This document shows positions 14,200 through 25,321 of a stretch of 64,000 bases of DNA, piece after piece (position 1 is the first letter of the stretch; each line of letters opens with the position of its first letter). The notes under the pieces were generated by a model. It searched no databases. It worked only from the letters and a program-made list of their open reading frames with translations, and was not told the DNA's origin. A program made the translations under genes and the position numbers. Origin of the DNA: Epiperipatus broadwayi. Lineage: Eukaryota > Onychophora > Udeonychophora > Euonychophora > Peripatidae. The DNA lies in assembly GCA_028023455.1 (NCBI GenBank), contig JAQFVV010012496.1:4403764-4467763 (forward strand), in the 5' to 3' direction.

Positions 14200-14300
14200 C
14201 AAGAAGGGATTCAAACCCGGTACATGTAAAAGGTTATTAGATATAACCGTGTCTAGATTCAGATAATCTAGTGGCGCCCTGCTAGACCATATTCACTTAG
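14200..14300 (-). mobile_element. tRNA-like (SINE-like) remnant
   Basis: The minus strand shows a B-box-like GGGTTTGAATCCC (around 14205-14220), with an A-box-like TGGTCTAGCAGG about 70 bp upstream. A full cloverleaf does not close, so it is a tRNA-derived remnant rather than a working tRNA gene. Confidence 0.35.
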
Positions 14301-14534
14301 TATTTGTTTAAACATGCACTTAACATCAAACCAAGAAATGAAAGTGGATAAGATTACTGTCTGTATACCTGAGTTATATTTTATTGAATTACTAGTGTAC
14401 TCACTTCACGTGATTTCCATATACCTGAGTATAATACATTGCTATAATAATTTGCTTATAATAATTCTTGATAGTGTTATATTTTGAACCTTTACTTAGT
14501 TATTTCTATTTGAACTCTTTATTTATGTTACAGT

Positions 14535-15035
14535 ATATATTACTTTCAAAGATAAAGTTTATTTACACTCTCTGTATGTACATATTATATACACACGTGC
14601 TCATAAATACACATTATATGTACACCATAATCTCAAACGCACTGCATGTATATATATTATATGCAAGCGTACTCAAATACGCACATTATAAGTTCACCAT
14701 AATCTCAAATGCACTGTATGTATATATTATATGCACGTGTGCTCAAATACACGCACTATATGTACATCATAATCTCCAATGCACTGTATGTATATATTAC
14801 TTTCAAAGATTAAGTTTATTTACACTCTCTGTATGTATATATTATATACACACGTGCTCAAATACACACATTATATGTACATCATAATCTCAAGCATACT
14901 GCATGTATATATATTTTATACAAGCGTCCTCAAATACAATCTCAAATGCACTGTATGTAAATATTATATTCAAGCGTGCTCAAATGCACACATTATATGT
15001 ACACCTTAATCTCAAATGCACTGTATGTATACTGT
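14535..15035 (+). repeat. ~86-bp satellite array
   Basis: Six or more units of the same satellite as at 10.98 kb. They are interleaved twice with the extra block ACTTTCAAAGATAAAGTTTA plus ACACTCTCTGTATG, which gives a longer higher-order period. The overlapping open frames here are satellite artefacts. Confidence 0.9.
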
Positions 15036-15404
15036 AGACTTTGGTTTTAACCAAAGCTTCCTGTGTTTAAAGTTGGTTTTATTTAAATCTGTGTATATGA
15101 AAATTTTCCTCATAAAATGCATTAATTGTACTATAGAGCTATTTAGAGAGTTCTATACTAAGTTCGAGTCAAAATAAAAATTGAATAGGTTTTTATAAAA
15201 TTATTTAGTACGAAAGCAAAATTCTTTCATCAAGGCTTTAAAATAAGAATTGTTTAATTTAAAATATCCATGTAACAAAGATTTAAAAATGAAAAACAGT
15301 TGGGGTTGAAAATTTATTTAGTAAAAAAATATTTTACAGATCGGATTAATAGAGCAGATGAATCAAAAGTTTATAAAGTAAATATCCTGTTTATTTAAGT
15401 AATA
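15036..15404. other. AT-rich non-coding DNA
   Basis: Nothing recognised. Confidence 0.5.
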
Positions 15405-15520
15405 TTTACTGAGGCTATAACCTCGATAATATGCGTGTAAAATGCGATAGTAGGGACCTCTACAGGTGTTTTAACCACAAGCTTACGCTATGGAAGAAAA
15501 GAGGGGATATTTAAGTAAAT
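15405..15520 (+). repeat. Conserved structured module G, copy 1
   Basis: A short hairpin (GAGGCTATAACCTC) is followed by AATGCGATAGTAGGGACC, TCTACAGGT and CTTACGCTATGGAAGAAAAG. The same order recurs at 21.2 kb and, as a palindrome, at 45.8 kb. Two of the three copies lie close to PLE-terminus-like motifs, so it may be a PLE end or leader. The function is unknown. Confidence 0.5.
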
Positions 15521-16394
15521 ATCCTGTTTATTTAATAAAGAAAGCATCTGATAAAAATCGTACTGTTGTAGAAGTAAATTATAACTGTAAAATACTAAAA
15601 GAAAGTTGTAAGGAAGAATCAAGAATTAATAAAAGTATTAAGAAATCGGTTTAAATAGAGTTATATATATATATATGTGTGTGTAAATGCATATATGTAA
15701 ATGTATTAGAAAATTTTAATTATACGAACAATCAATAGACACGTGGTGTCGGAGGAAAGACTTTTGAGAGGATTATTACTTTATTTCAATATCATATTCA
15801 TAGCAGTCAATTCCCATTCAAAATTTTGAGTTTAAAGTCGGTCCGTTATGTAGTTTTTATATATTAAAAAATTTTCATCTCTCAGGGGGATTTTCACGCT
15901 CAGGAGAATTCAACAAAACCACGTGGTGTCTGTGAAAATGTGGGTAGATAATTTATAAAACAATAGCAGACAACCAATAAAAATTGGATATAGTTTGATT
16001 GACAAAAAATATTATTCAGAAATTGGATGGGGGGGGGTACCAAAAATATTTAAACTCAGCCATCTTTAAGGCTGGGTTCTTCATCATCATTTTGTCTCTA
16101 GGGGAACTTCATTCAGGTTTAATTTTCATTTTAAAAATAATAAAGGTTTAAGTTTTACGAGAAACTATGTAAATATTGTAAATAAATTTTTAGTTTATCT
16201 TTGGTAATCAAATGTCATTTTAAAATAAAAGCTTTGTCTGTGTCTTAATGTTTTGCGGATCCCATAAATTCTGGAAATCCTAATCATACACTCAATACAT
16301 TATTACTTGAATTTTACTTACGGTTTAATTCATTACACTACACCAGGTAATTCGGTAGAAGAAAAATTATTTAGCACTGTAGTTTCAAATTAAT
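15521..16394. other. AT-rich non-coding DNA
   Basis: Contains a TA/GT run near 15662-15685, a G9 run near 16029 and two copies of CACGTGGTGTC (about 15739 and 15919). No gene recognised. Confidence 0.5.
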
Positions 16395-16645
16395 AATCAC
16401 AAAAATTGGCTATCTTAATATAAAGATGAGCACTTATAGTATATATGTGTGAGGATAGTAATCTAGACCAACTGATGATTGCTGGTTTAGCATGAAATAC
16501 GTCTATTGGTGATTATTTATCTTTTCAATATGTGTGTGACCAGGTGGTTCAGCAATATGAGATGGCACTGAGAGTAGTGGGTCGTGTGAAAATCTGAGTT
16601 CGAATTCCGCATATATTACATATATAATGTAGGTTTAAGCCTGTA
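16395..16645 (+). mobile_element. RZ-A retrozyme, 3' part of a monomer
   Basis: Carries the hammerhead region followed by the tRNA-box region (GAGTTCGAATTCC near 16598) and the family end. The upstream body and the inverted left arm are missing. No target-site duplication was found. Confidence 0.7.
16459..16515 (+). ncRNA. Hammerhead ribozyme, RZ-A type, nearly intact
   Basis: CTGATGA lies at 16472-16478 and GAAA at 16494-16497. Stem II is TGCTG with TAGCA. Stem I is ACCAA pairing with TTGGT, then a 3-nt bulge (TAG), then TAATC pairing with GATTA. The cleavage triplet CTA precedes TTGG. Stem III is weak because one of its pairs is a mismatch. Self-cleavage is plausible but probably slow. Confidence 0.6.
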
Positions 16646-17464
16646 GAATGTATTAAAAAATAAGTAATTAATTTAGCAACATTAAAATTTAAGATTTATA
16701 GTATGCAATAGAATTATTGAGGGATATAGAGTACGATGGATAGGCATACAATCCTTTCTCCATCCGCTGTATTCAAATACCTTCCCAGGTGAACTAATTA
16801 ATTAAAATTTTCTAAATTATTAATGTTTATAGTACTTGATTTATAAAATTTGTAGTTAAAATTTTGATCTTAATTATTTGGAAAGATAGAGAAAGTGGAC
16901 ATTGGCTATGTGAAATTCAGCCAAGGTCAACGACGGATATAATCCCTGGGAGAGTATTCATTTATCTCTGATAATTCGCATCAGAGTATTACTTTTCCAC
17001 ACTTTACTGTTCTGAAGCCCTAAGACAAGATTATCATACCGGAAATAAAAGTTAGTAAAGAAAATTAATCGGGAAAATAAAGAAAAGTTTAGAATTAACA
17101 GTCACAAGATTATCATTCGCAAGACTGAGTTATTATTGAGAATGTGGTAGAGTGATGGATAAGGATAATGATGATGGGAATGGAAATAAATTTAATTTCC
17201 TTAAATTTTAATTGTGATTTTGATTTTAAATGGATGGGAAGTGTGCTGAAAGATTTATAGTACAGCGGGGAGTTGAGCTGAGATTTTCCTCCTCTCCAAT
17301 AAATATAATAAGTCGCGAGAATATTAATAGTAGTAGTAATATCGCTCTCAGTGTTTATTTGTTGAAAATTTTATTTATTACCTATTCATTGGATATTAGT
17401 GTGGATAATTAAATGAATTATTGTTAAATAATAAATAGTATAGTGAATTTTCATCAGAGTTTAC
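16646..17464. other. Non-coding DNA, possibly an old LTR
   Basis: No supported gene. The segment ends in TTTACA directly before a primer-binding-site-like sequence at 17469, so part of it could be a decayed LTR. Confidence 0.35.
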
Positions 17465-17570
17465 AATTTGGCGCCCTGGCAATTTTATTATCGATGTCCC
17501 ATCACCGTCGAGCCTGAGGCCGGCCGCTCTGGAGCTGGAGACGGTCCAATGCGCTCTACTTTTCCACAAG
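17465..17570 (+). mobile_element. Possible LTR-retrotransposon primer-binding site remnant
   Basis: TTTACA is followed by TTTGGCGCCCTGGC. The core TGGCGCCC is complementary to the 3' end of a tRNA ending in GGGCGCCA, as used by many Ty3/Gypsy elements. The next 90 bp are clearly GC-richer than the surroundings. No gag or pol is present, so this is only a remnant at best. Confidence 0.35.
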
Positions 17571-17574
17571 TTAC

Positions 17575-17770
17575 AATATATTGTATATCCGCGTGCTCAA
17601 ATACACACATTATATGTACACCATAATCTCAAATGCACTATATGTAAATATTATATACAAGCGGGTTCAAATACACTCATTAGATGTACACCTTAATCTC
17701 AAATGCACTTTATGTATATATTATATACACGCGTTCTCAAATACACACATTATAATGTACACTATATACA
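17575..17770 (+). repeat. ~86-bp satellite array, short
   Basis: Two to three units of the satellite found at 10.98 and 14.5 kb. Confidence 0.85.
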
Positions 17771-18465
17771 TTTTCCACATTTATTTTTCAAATTAAATTT
17801 ATAACATTTTCAAGAAATAACATTTTATTTGCAAATTGACTGTAACACTGTCAGAATATGAAAACTATTGTTATTTTATGCTAAATTGCTGATAATTTAG
17901 GCAAAGTTGTAAATAGATTGTACAACTTATTTCATAAGTTGCTCTAATTTGTTACTAATGACTGAGGCAGTTATTAAATAAATTCTTTATTCCCTTGACA
18001 CTTTTATACTATATTTTTGAAAATTTGACATTTATCTCTTGACAAGCAGAAATAATAATTATTTTAGAAAAATGAATAGAAAAGTACATTATAATCAAAT
18101 GCAGTTTATTTCTCCTAAGTTGTTTATATAGTTTGATTTCTATCATACGTATATATAGTAAAAACTGATCCGTTTCTAATGCACAGCATATGTTAAGAAA
18201 AAATTTACACATAAAGCCTACCTTTGGTAATAGTATTATGTCTGTTTCTCGCAAAACCCTGTGCCACATTTATTTTTAAGATACCCTATCTCTTAACCGT
18301 TTTCATTCCAATATTTATTTATTATTATACAGGAGATCAGGAAACCTACATATTAAACCTTCACTTGAATGTAGCTAGCTCAGGAGTGTTAGTAAATCCT
18401 ACATAGGTGCCTTTTAAACATAAATACACATATCTTACAATTCTAGGAATTAAAATCATCAAAAC
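17771..18465. other. AT-rich non-coding DNA
   Basis: Nothing recognised. The short open frames on both strands overlap and have no domain. Confidence 0.5.
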
Positions 18466-18850
18466 GTCACATGATCACCATTTCATATGCTTACACAGAC
18501 CGTTAATAAAAATAGCAAACTGTCCATACAGTATTGGCACTAAATGCAAGCCATTGTAATCAATGGATGCAGGAAGGTTTGTAAATAATTTTTGATTGGA
18601 AACATTAGTGTGTTTTTATCTTGGACTCCTAGCTTCATAGTTAACTGAACAGGTAATGAATGGTTGCATTATATCCTAAGATCTAGGTGCAGTGCTCTCA
18701 AATCCAAGGCTCTTCATTGATGAAGGTCACAAGCTAGAAACTAGTTTGGGGATATGGGATGAATAGGCATTAAATAGGTATTTTATGCACAAACCTTCTT
18801 GCATCCATTGATTACAAATTGTTGCACTAGATGGCAATGCTGTATAGAAA
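18466..18850 (+). mobile_element. RZ-C retrozyme, single copy, decayed
   Basis: The left end shows the family signature (GTCACATGATCACCATTTC, then CTGTCCATACAGTA). The right end is the inverted counterpart (GGCAATGCTGTATAGA). One hammerhead box at 18717-18723 reads TTGATGA. The change of the first core C to T should abolish catalysis. A LINE fragment begins just downstream. Confidence 0.65.
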
Positions 18851-18869
18851 ATATACAAAATATAGAATG

Positions 18870-19440
18870 ATAAATAAATACTATAATAGTAAGGAATGGG
18901 ATAAAAGAATAGATTTATTAATAAAGAATAGGGAGTTAGAGAGATCGAGAACTAGTATGGAGAATAAAAAGAGTTTAAATATATATGTAGAAGTAAACAG
19001 AATACTAGGTGCGAGTTAATATATGACAATAGTAAGGAAAGTAGTTTAATGTTTAAGAAAATATACATGTAAATGGAAAAATATGGGTGATTTAGTCTGT
19101 AAATTGTGTAAGGAAGGAACAGAAAATATTAGGCATCTGTTAATTGAATGTAAATGCGTGAAAACAGAAAGGGTATAAAGAATGAAGTTATGGAAGAATA
19201 AATATGAAAAAAGTGATTATACAGAAAGTGGATTATTGGTTTTTATGCTGGGTTTGGGAAAAGATAAGGGGAATTTAGATATAAAAGCCATAGAGTTAAC
19301 AAAGATTATGTTGTGGAAATGGGATAGAGCAGAATATGGAAAAACTTAGAGTGGGGAATAGAAGGTAAAGTGGCTAACAGGTTTCTCTGGGCATAGTTGC
19401 TGAGAGATTCATGACCCTGTTTAAGGAGAAGTCACAGTGC
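18870..19440 (+). pseudogene. Non-LTR retrotransposon, C-terminal remnant
   Basis: Homologous in order to the last third of the better preserved LINE at 51.5-53.1 kb. It has the segment leading to NRILGAS, then a frameshift, then the zinc-knuckle region (C-x2-C ... H-x4-C around 19100-19155) and the shared 3' tail ending GGAGAAGTCACAG. Stop codons and frameshifts break it, and no reverse-transcriptase motif remains. The stop after GAS is shared with the 44.7-kb copy, which suggests that these two belong to one subfamily. Confidence 0.7.
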
Positions 19441-19889
19441 ATACTTATCTATATAACAATAGCTCGGGTCATGCAATACAGTATTTGTAAATAAAAATAA
19501 TAATAGTAATGCACTTATAAATTAATACTAACACAGGACTATTATTTATTGGGAATTATTGGTGTAAACATATAATGATTGAATTAAAAATATAATTAAA
19601 AATATAGGGTTTATAAATTAATTATATCTAATACTTGAGATGGGTGTGGAAGCTTAGATAGATGATGATAATGATTATCACACATCAAACGTCACTTTCA
19701 AAAGAAAGAAATGAATGATTTACTTTATATCACGCTTTTTTTTCAAGCCTTGATTACTGCATGCTTATCAAACTGGGTATGCCCATATCAAAATTAATGT
19801 CAATATAGACAAATTTTGAAGAATATAGTCCTTTTATTATAAATTGTAACTCTCACCTTGCCTAACAAATAATTAATAGTTAAATGGCA
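19441..19889. other. AT-rich non-coding DNA
   Basis: Nothing recognised. Confidence 0.5.
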
Positions 19890-20985
19890 ATATTTCTAAT
19901 CATCATCATCTTCCTCATTTTCAATCATTATAAACCCATTGCAGAATGAAAGTTTCTACAAGTTCAATCCATATTCTCCAATGCTTCTCCACATCACACC
20001 TGTACACTTCCTTATTTCATACACCTATCTCACATGTGGTCTTTTTCTGGGTCTTTTAAATCTCTTGGAATGCAATTTAAGATATCAACAGTCCACCTAT
20101 TATCATCTCTTCTAGAAATATGTCCAGGTCAACTCCACTTCAATCTCTTAATTCTTTTAGTGATGTCAATCACACCTCTTTCTCTCTTATTCATGCATTT
20201 CATTTTTTATTTCTTTTTGTTACTTCTAACATTCATATCTCCATACTTCTTTGACTGGTCTGAAGTTTCTGCATTGCTTTTTTGTTAAGTATCAAAGTCT
20301 CAGATCCATAAGTAAGAACTGGTAAAACACATTTATTAAAAACATTCCTTTTTAAACATGTAGGCATATTGCCTTTTATCTAAGTTATTTCTATCAAAAG
20401 CACTCCAACCAAGTTTAATTCTATAATTAATTTTATCTATTATGTTTCCATCTGTATTAATATTCTGATTAACATATTTGTAGTTGCTATCTTCTAATTC
20501 ATCATTAACAATCTTTATTTTCATCTTTTTGACATTTACCTTTAGTCCTACTTTTTTACTTTCATCTGATAACTCATGCAACATTTTCTTAAGCTTTAAA
20601 GTATTATTATTATTATTTTCTCATGTGTCATAGCATCATCTGGGAAGCGAACCCACTAACCCGGGACAACTGCTTGTAAAGCAATCATCACTGACCTCTC
20701 GACCACCAATGCAACTACATCATCTACAAAATCTAAATGACTTAAATAATTTTTATTGTCTTTTATTCCTTTACCTTCCCATTTAATCCATAAAATACTT
20801 CTTGCAGCACTGCTGAAAAAGATTTGGAGATATAGAGTCACCCTGGCTTATACCTTTCTCAATGTTAATGTTCCTAGTATCATTATGTAATATAATTGTT
20901 GCTGTTGCATTTTTATAAATATTCTCCAGAATATGACAATATCCTGGATCCATACCTTGATGATCCAATGCTTTAATCACTGAAG
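19890..20985 (-). pseudogene. RTE-like non-LTR retrotransposon, truncated reverse transcriptase
   Basis: Minus-strand fragments in order: ALDHQGMDPGYCHILENIYK (fingers/palm entry), GISQGDSISPNLF (RT motif with QGD.ISP), FVDDVVAL (the catalytic FADD-type box, with V in place of A), KKVGLKVNVKK and INYRIKLGWSAF (thumb region). These words are typical of RTE-clade and related endonuclease-reverse transcriptases. The 5' end stops before the first RT motifs and the endonuclease domain is absent. Frameshifts separate the pieces, and a SINE lies just after the VDD box. It belongs to the same family as the 39.2-40.1 kb copy. Confidence 0.8.
20618..20712 (-). mobile_element. tRNA-Val-like SINE nested in the LINE
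   Basis: The minus strand reads CATTGGTGGTCGAGAGGTCA, the anticodon arm TTTACAAGC, a B-box-like GGGTTCGCTTCCC and a tail of AATAAT repeats. It splits the reverse-transcriptase frame. The related LINE at about 39985-40005 is uninterrupted at the matching point and serves as an empty site. No clear target-site duplication remains. Confidence 0.75.
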
Positions 20986-21209
20986 CAATGTTTTTTTCAA
21001 TACATTAATGTATTTTAAATAAAAAAGATATTTATATAGAAAAATATGCCTAAAAACAATTATCAAAATTAAAAATATTATTAAATACTCCAATCATAAT
21101 CTTTATCACTAGTTTGTATTATTAGCTCTATTTATCAATGAGTTATAGTTTTCAGAGTAAATTGTTTGAAAAATGTTATAAATTTAATATAATAATCAAT
21201 AATAGTTTT

Positions 21210-21315
21210 AACAAGGCTGGAAACCTTAGCAATGAGCGTCTGAAAAAATCGTCACTAGGGACCTCTGTAGGTCTTTAAAACACATGCTTACGCTATGAAG
21301 AAAAGAGAGAATCCC
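21210..21315 (+). repeat. Conserved structured module G, copy 2
   Basis: An AAGGCTGGAAACCTT hairpin is followed by CACTAGGGACCTCTGTAGGT and CTTACGCTATGAAGAAAAGA, in the same order as at 15.4 and 45.8 kb. It stands immediately upstream of a palindrome with PLE-terminus-like motifs. Confidence 0.5.
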
Positions 21316-21334
21316 TCTAAATAAAATTGAAACA

Positions 21335-21700
21335 AACAACCAATAATATTTACAATTATTTAATTATCAACCTAGCTTTCATCTCTATTGAGACCTTTTC
21401 AAGATAAAAAGTTTATACATCACATGACCTATCAATTGCATTTGCTCCACCTATTGGACATTATTCTAGTTTCCACAATACAATTAACATTATAGGTATA
21501 AACATATAAATAAATGACAGATATATATATATAATTTTAAACTATATATATACCTATATAAGTGGAGTAAATGTATTTGATAGGTCATGTGATGTATACA
21601 ACTTTATATCTTGAAAAAGTCTCAATAAGAGAAGAAAGCTGGGTTGATAATTAAATAATTATAAATATTATTGGTTATTTATTTCACTTTTATTTAGATT
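21335..21700. repeat. Palindrome with PLE-terminus-like GAAA hairpins in both arms
   Basis: The arms (about 21335-21470 and 21563-21695) are inverted copies. Each holds the same motif: CTTGAAAAAG, a short hairpin, GAAAGCTGG and then a run of TTGAT and AATTA. The motif is on the minus strand at 21371-21404 and on the plus strand at 21609-21647. It recurs beside the PLE at 44.2 kb and at 45.6 kb. Confidence 0.55.
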
Positions 21701-21829
21701 GATTATTATATTAAGTATATATCTATAACAACATTGTCGACAGGATCTTGTTCATTTAAATATACTGAAGAAGAATGGGCAGGATACAGGCTGAATTTGT
21801 AATATTTTAAATACAATGATATTTACATA

Positions 21830-22260
21830 CCTAGAGTCTAGATGGAATATAGGAGATTTGAACCCAGGTTTTCAAGTTCTCTTCAGCCATCCACTCTATC
21901 TTACACAGCCAATGCCCATGACCACACACATGTGAAAAACATAATATATTGGTATTTAAAATATTACAAATTCAGCATGTATCCTACCCATCCCTCCAAT
22001 GCATGAGGGATCAGAGTGACTTAAAGTCAACATGGGCATGACAATAATATTGGCATTAACAAGGGATTTGGGTGTTTCAGCAAGATTTTCAGGGGTATAG
22101 ATGACTGAAGAATAGGAGGGTGTAGTAGACTGAAGACTGTCCATTAAAGGGTAAAGATTTGCTATCTTAATATAAATCAAGTACTTATTATATGTATGTG
22201 TGGGAGATAATGATCTGGACAACTGGTGACTGCTGGTTCAGCATGAAATATGTGTAATAG
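21830..22260 (+). mobile_element. RZ-A retrozyme, diverged
   Basis: Starts with an inverted tRNA-box arm (GATTTGAACCCAGG near 21851), continues through the body (TGAGGGATCAGAGTGACTTA) and ends in a decayed hammerhead, CTGGTGA at 22223-22229. The core A-to-G change and an altered stem III predict loss of function. Confidence 0.65.
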
Positions 22261-22665
22261 TAATTAATTAGAGTCTTGTTTTGCAATGATCTTGGGGTGT
22301 CATGTGACATTAAACAATAGCATTTTAATTAGTTGACCAAACTAAAATTTTATTTTTTTATAGTGAAGATTCATTCGATCTATGATTCTTTATTTTTTGA
22401 GTCCACTATGGGCTAAAGTAGGAAAACAATAAAACTTTTAAATCATTAAAATGTAATAATTCTGTTTATTAAATTTTATTTTGTATTCATTTAGTTTATT
22501 TCTATTTTTTCTTCCCATTTATATGGTCACATATTGGACATCTTTTTATAATAAATTATATTTATTTAGCTTGTGGATTTTTTAATTTAAACAGCTTTAC
22601 TATTAACAGAATATTACAAAGGAATTTAATATTTAAATACAAGTATATTATATATAGTTTTAAAC
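22261..22665. other. AT-rich non-coding DNA
   Basis: Nothing recognised. Confidence 0.5.
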
Positions 22666-22669
22666 TAGA

Positions 22670-23100
22670 TGTAATTAAATGGGGATTTGAACCCAGACAT
22701 TCAAGTTCCCTTTAGTAATAAATTACATCCCATACAACCTATATATATGACCACATACATGTGAAAAAGATAAATGATCTCAAATATAAGTATATTATGT
22801 TGAACCAGCACTCATCAGTTGGTCCAGATCGGTATCTTCCACACACATATATAATCAGTACTCAATTTACATTGAGATAGCAAATCCTCAAACTTTAATA
22901 GACAAGCTTCAATCTACTCCACTACTCCAATTCTTCAGCCACCCATATCATTGAAAATCTGGAGATGGCATGTTCAAAGTCTTTGTTTGCCAATTATGTT
23001 GTCATACCCATGTTGACCAAAAGTCACTCTGATCCCTCATGTACAATACTGTAAGCCCATTTAAATACACTGACTAGGAATGGGCAGAAAGTTTGATGTC
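22670..23100 (-). mobile_element. RZ-A retrozyme, minus orientation
   Basis: The reverse strand carries a strong B-box-like GGGTTCAAATCCC (about 22682-22694) and CTGATGA at 22812-22818 with its hairpin. GAAA has decayed to AATA. Together with the plus-strand copy downstream it forms an inverted pair. Confidence 0.65.
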
Positions 23101-23159
23101 AAATCCCCTCTAATTGTATCTGGATTAAAATTATATATAATATACTTGTATTTAAATAT

Positions 23160-23590
23160 TATGTATTCAGCCTGTATTCTTTCCATCCCTCTTCTGTGTA
23201 TTTTAATGGGCTTAGGGTCCTGCATGTGAGAGGTACATGGGTATGACAACAAAATTCGCATATAAAAGCTTTGAACATATCATAAACAGATTTTCAATGA
23301 TATGAATGGCTGAAGAGTTGGAGACTAGAGAAGAGTGAAGCCTGTCCATTAAAGTTTGATGATTTGCTATCTTAATGTAAACCAAGCATTGATTACATAT
23401 ATGTGTAAGAGATGATGATCTGGACCAACTGATGTGTGCTGGTTCAGAACAAAATATGTATATTGGAGATAAATTACCATTTTGCATGTATGTGACCATG
23501 TGTTTTGGTAGTATAGGATGCAGTTGATTACTAAAGGAGGTTTGAAAGTCAGGTTTCAAATCCCCTCTAATTACAAAGCAATTTGAAGAT
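23160..23590 (+). mobile_element. RZ-A retrozyme, plus orientation
   Basis: The body is followed by a decayed hammerhead (CTGATGT at 23429-23435, CAAA in place of GAAA) and a tRNA-box region ending in GGTTTCAAATCCCC near 23555-23568. The cleavage site TATATTGG is kept. Confidence 0.65.
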
Positions 23591-23799
23591 ATTTCAATCA
23601 AGACTTATTTTCACTAATGGCTTTATTAAATCCTTAACTGTTGCTATTATAGTCAGAGATTCACAAATCATTGCCAATGGGAAGTTTGTTTTAGTTCACA
23701 TTTACATTAATCAGAAGCTTCCAAATTCTATTTATGAAGCAGATAAGTATAATGACCAAAAATCTAAATTTATTGATGAAACTTCAGTTGTGTCTAGGA

Positions 23800-24120
23800 A
23801 GACCAACCATACAGTAGTACCACCCAGTGCAAGCCTTAATATTCAATGGATGCAGAAAGGTTTATACATAAAATCGGCATCTAAGGTCTACTCATCCAAT
23901 ATCCCCAGATTAGTTTCTAGCCTGTAGTTTTTATCAGTGAGGAGCTTTAGATCTGAGAGCACTATACATGGATCTAAGAATCTACTGCTATTATGCAGCA
24001 GCTTCATTTTACCTTTTTAGTTAACTATAAATTTAGGAACTCAAAATGAAAACACTAACATTTTCAATCCAAGCTTATTTGCTTTCAGTATCTATAAATT
24101 TTGATGTCCTTATGTTTCAA
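23800..24120 (-). mobile_element. RZ-C retrozyme, one arm
   Basis: Left-end signature (CCATACAGTAGTACCACCCA), then a minus-strand hammerhead with CTGATAA (rc of 23931-23937) and GAAA present. The core G-to-A change at position 8 should inactivate it. The matching inverted right arm is missing. Confidence 0.6.
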
Positions 24121-24159
24121 AAGTCACATTCACTATCATCCCATAGGCAGGAATGGGAT

Positions 24160-24380
24160 AAAGCCACTAAATCATCACATTGTAACATTTTCTATGCTTA
24201 CATGAGCTAATAATAGCAATAGCAAACTCTCTCTACAGTAGTGCCATTCTTTTCAAGCCTTAGTAATTGCAGGAAGATTGTGTGTAAAATCTTCATCTAA
24301 TGTCTACTCATCCATAACTAGTTTCCAGCTTGTAGCTTTCATCAGTGAAGAATTTTTAAGCTGGAAACCATGTGATGTTT
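24160..24380 (-). mobile_element. RZ-C retrozyme, one arm, short
   Basis: Family left end (CATCACATTGTAAC, then ACTCTCTCTACAGTAGTGCC) followed by a minus-strand hammerhead. CTGATGA (rc of 24339-24345), an AGCT/AGCT stem II, GAAA and CTAGTT are all present. A small deletion removes most of the stem I 3' strand, so cleavage is doubtful. Confidence 0.6.
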
Positions 24381-25309
24381 TATTGGTTTTAAGACCAAAT
24401 ACAGCTGATATAATTGTTTGATCTTGAAAAACAAATTTGTTTAGAACCTCAAAAGAATTTTATGACAATTCTTCAATTGGAGATTCTTAATTAAACATTA
24501 ATTTTTTTTTTACTTGTGATGAATAGTAAATGATGAAACTATATGTTGAATTATTAGCAAATCCCATTTCCATAATACTGGTGTTCTCTGAGGCAAGTTT
24601 TTGTCTGGTATCTGGTGAAGAAAGTTGAATTTTAACTTTACCATTATGTCAGTGAACTTTATTCTTTTTGTTGTAAAGATGATGTTTACAGAATGTTCTA
24701 GTTGTTCAATGTTAAGCAACAGGTGTGTTAATAGTGTTAATAATTAACAACATTTACTAATTATTTGCATGATTTAAAAAAAAAAACAACTATGAGTATT
24801 GCTTCATTCTTTTTTTTTTTTTGCAGATTATAATGTAGTAAATGGTGTTAATAATCGTAAAAATAAAAATAAAGGTAAAACCATGGATTAAGCACCTATA
24901 AGAATATGCCAACAGTGAAAATGGCACCACCATTATTAAAATCATATCATACAACAAATATTTGATCAGTCCAAATTACACTTGACTTTGGATTCTTTAA
25001 TTAATAATTATTGAGCATTTATTTAATAACTGACATTGGAAGGCTAGTTGCTTTGGCTACAAAAAACCACAAATTCTATGCCTGTCAGTAATCTAGAAAA
25101 AGTTCATCATTTATCCAATCTAAATTCAAAGTAAAGCCGTAGTCATTTTAGACAATTGAAGTAATAACTGCACTTTAGCAGTTAAATGTACATAATGTAA
25201 TTAAATTATTTCATTTACTATTTCTCTTTTCTTTTTAACTTTATGAGAATTTAATTTTTTTCTGTGTGCTTATTTTATAACTCATGAATTACACACACAC
25301 ACGACATAG
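24381..25309. other. AT-rich non-coding DNA
   Basis: No supported gene. It contains poly-A and poly-T runs near 24775 and 24810. Confidence 0.5.
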
Positions 25310-25321
25310 AAAGTTTATTGT

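Noticed and set aside
14200-14300. Functional tRNA gene
   Set aside because: A and B boxes are suggested, but the acceptor and anticodon stems do not pair.
11116-15009. Open frames of 70-140 codons rich in Tyr, Thr and His
   Set aside because: They follow the ~86-bp satellite period and change frame with its indels.
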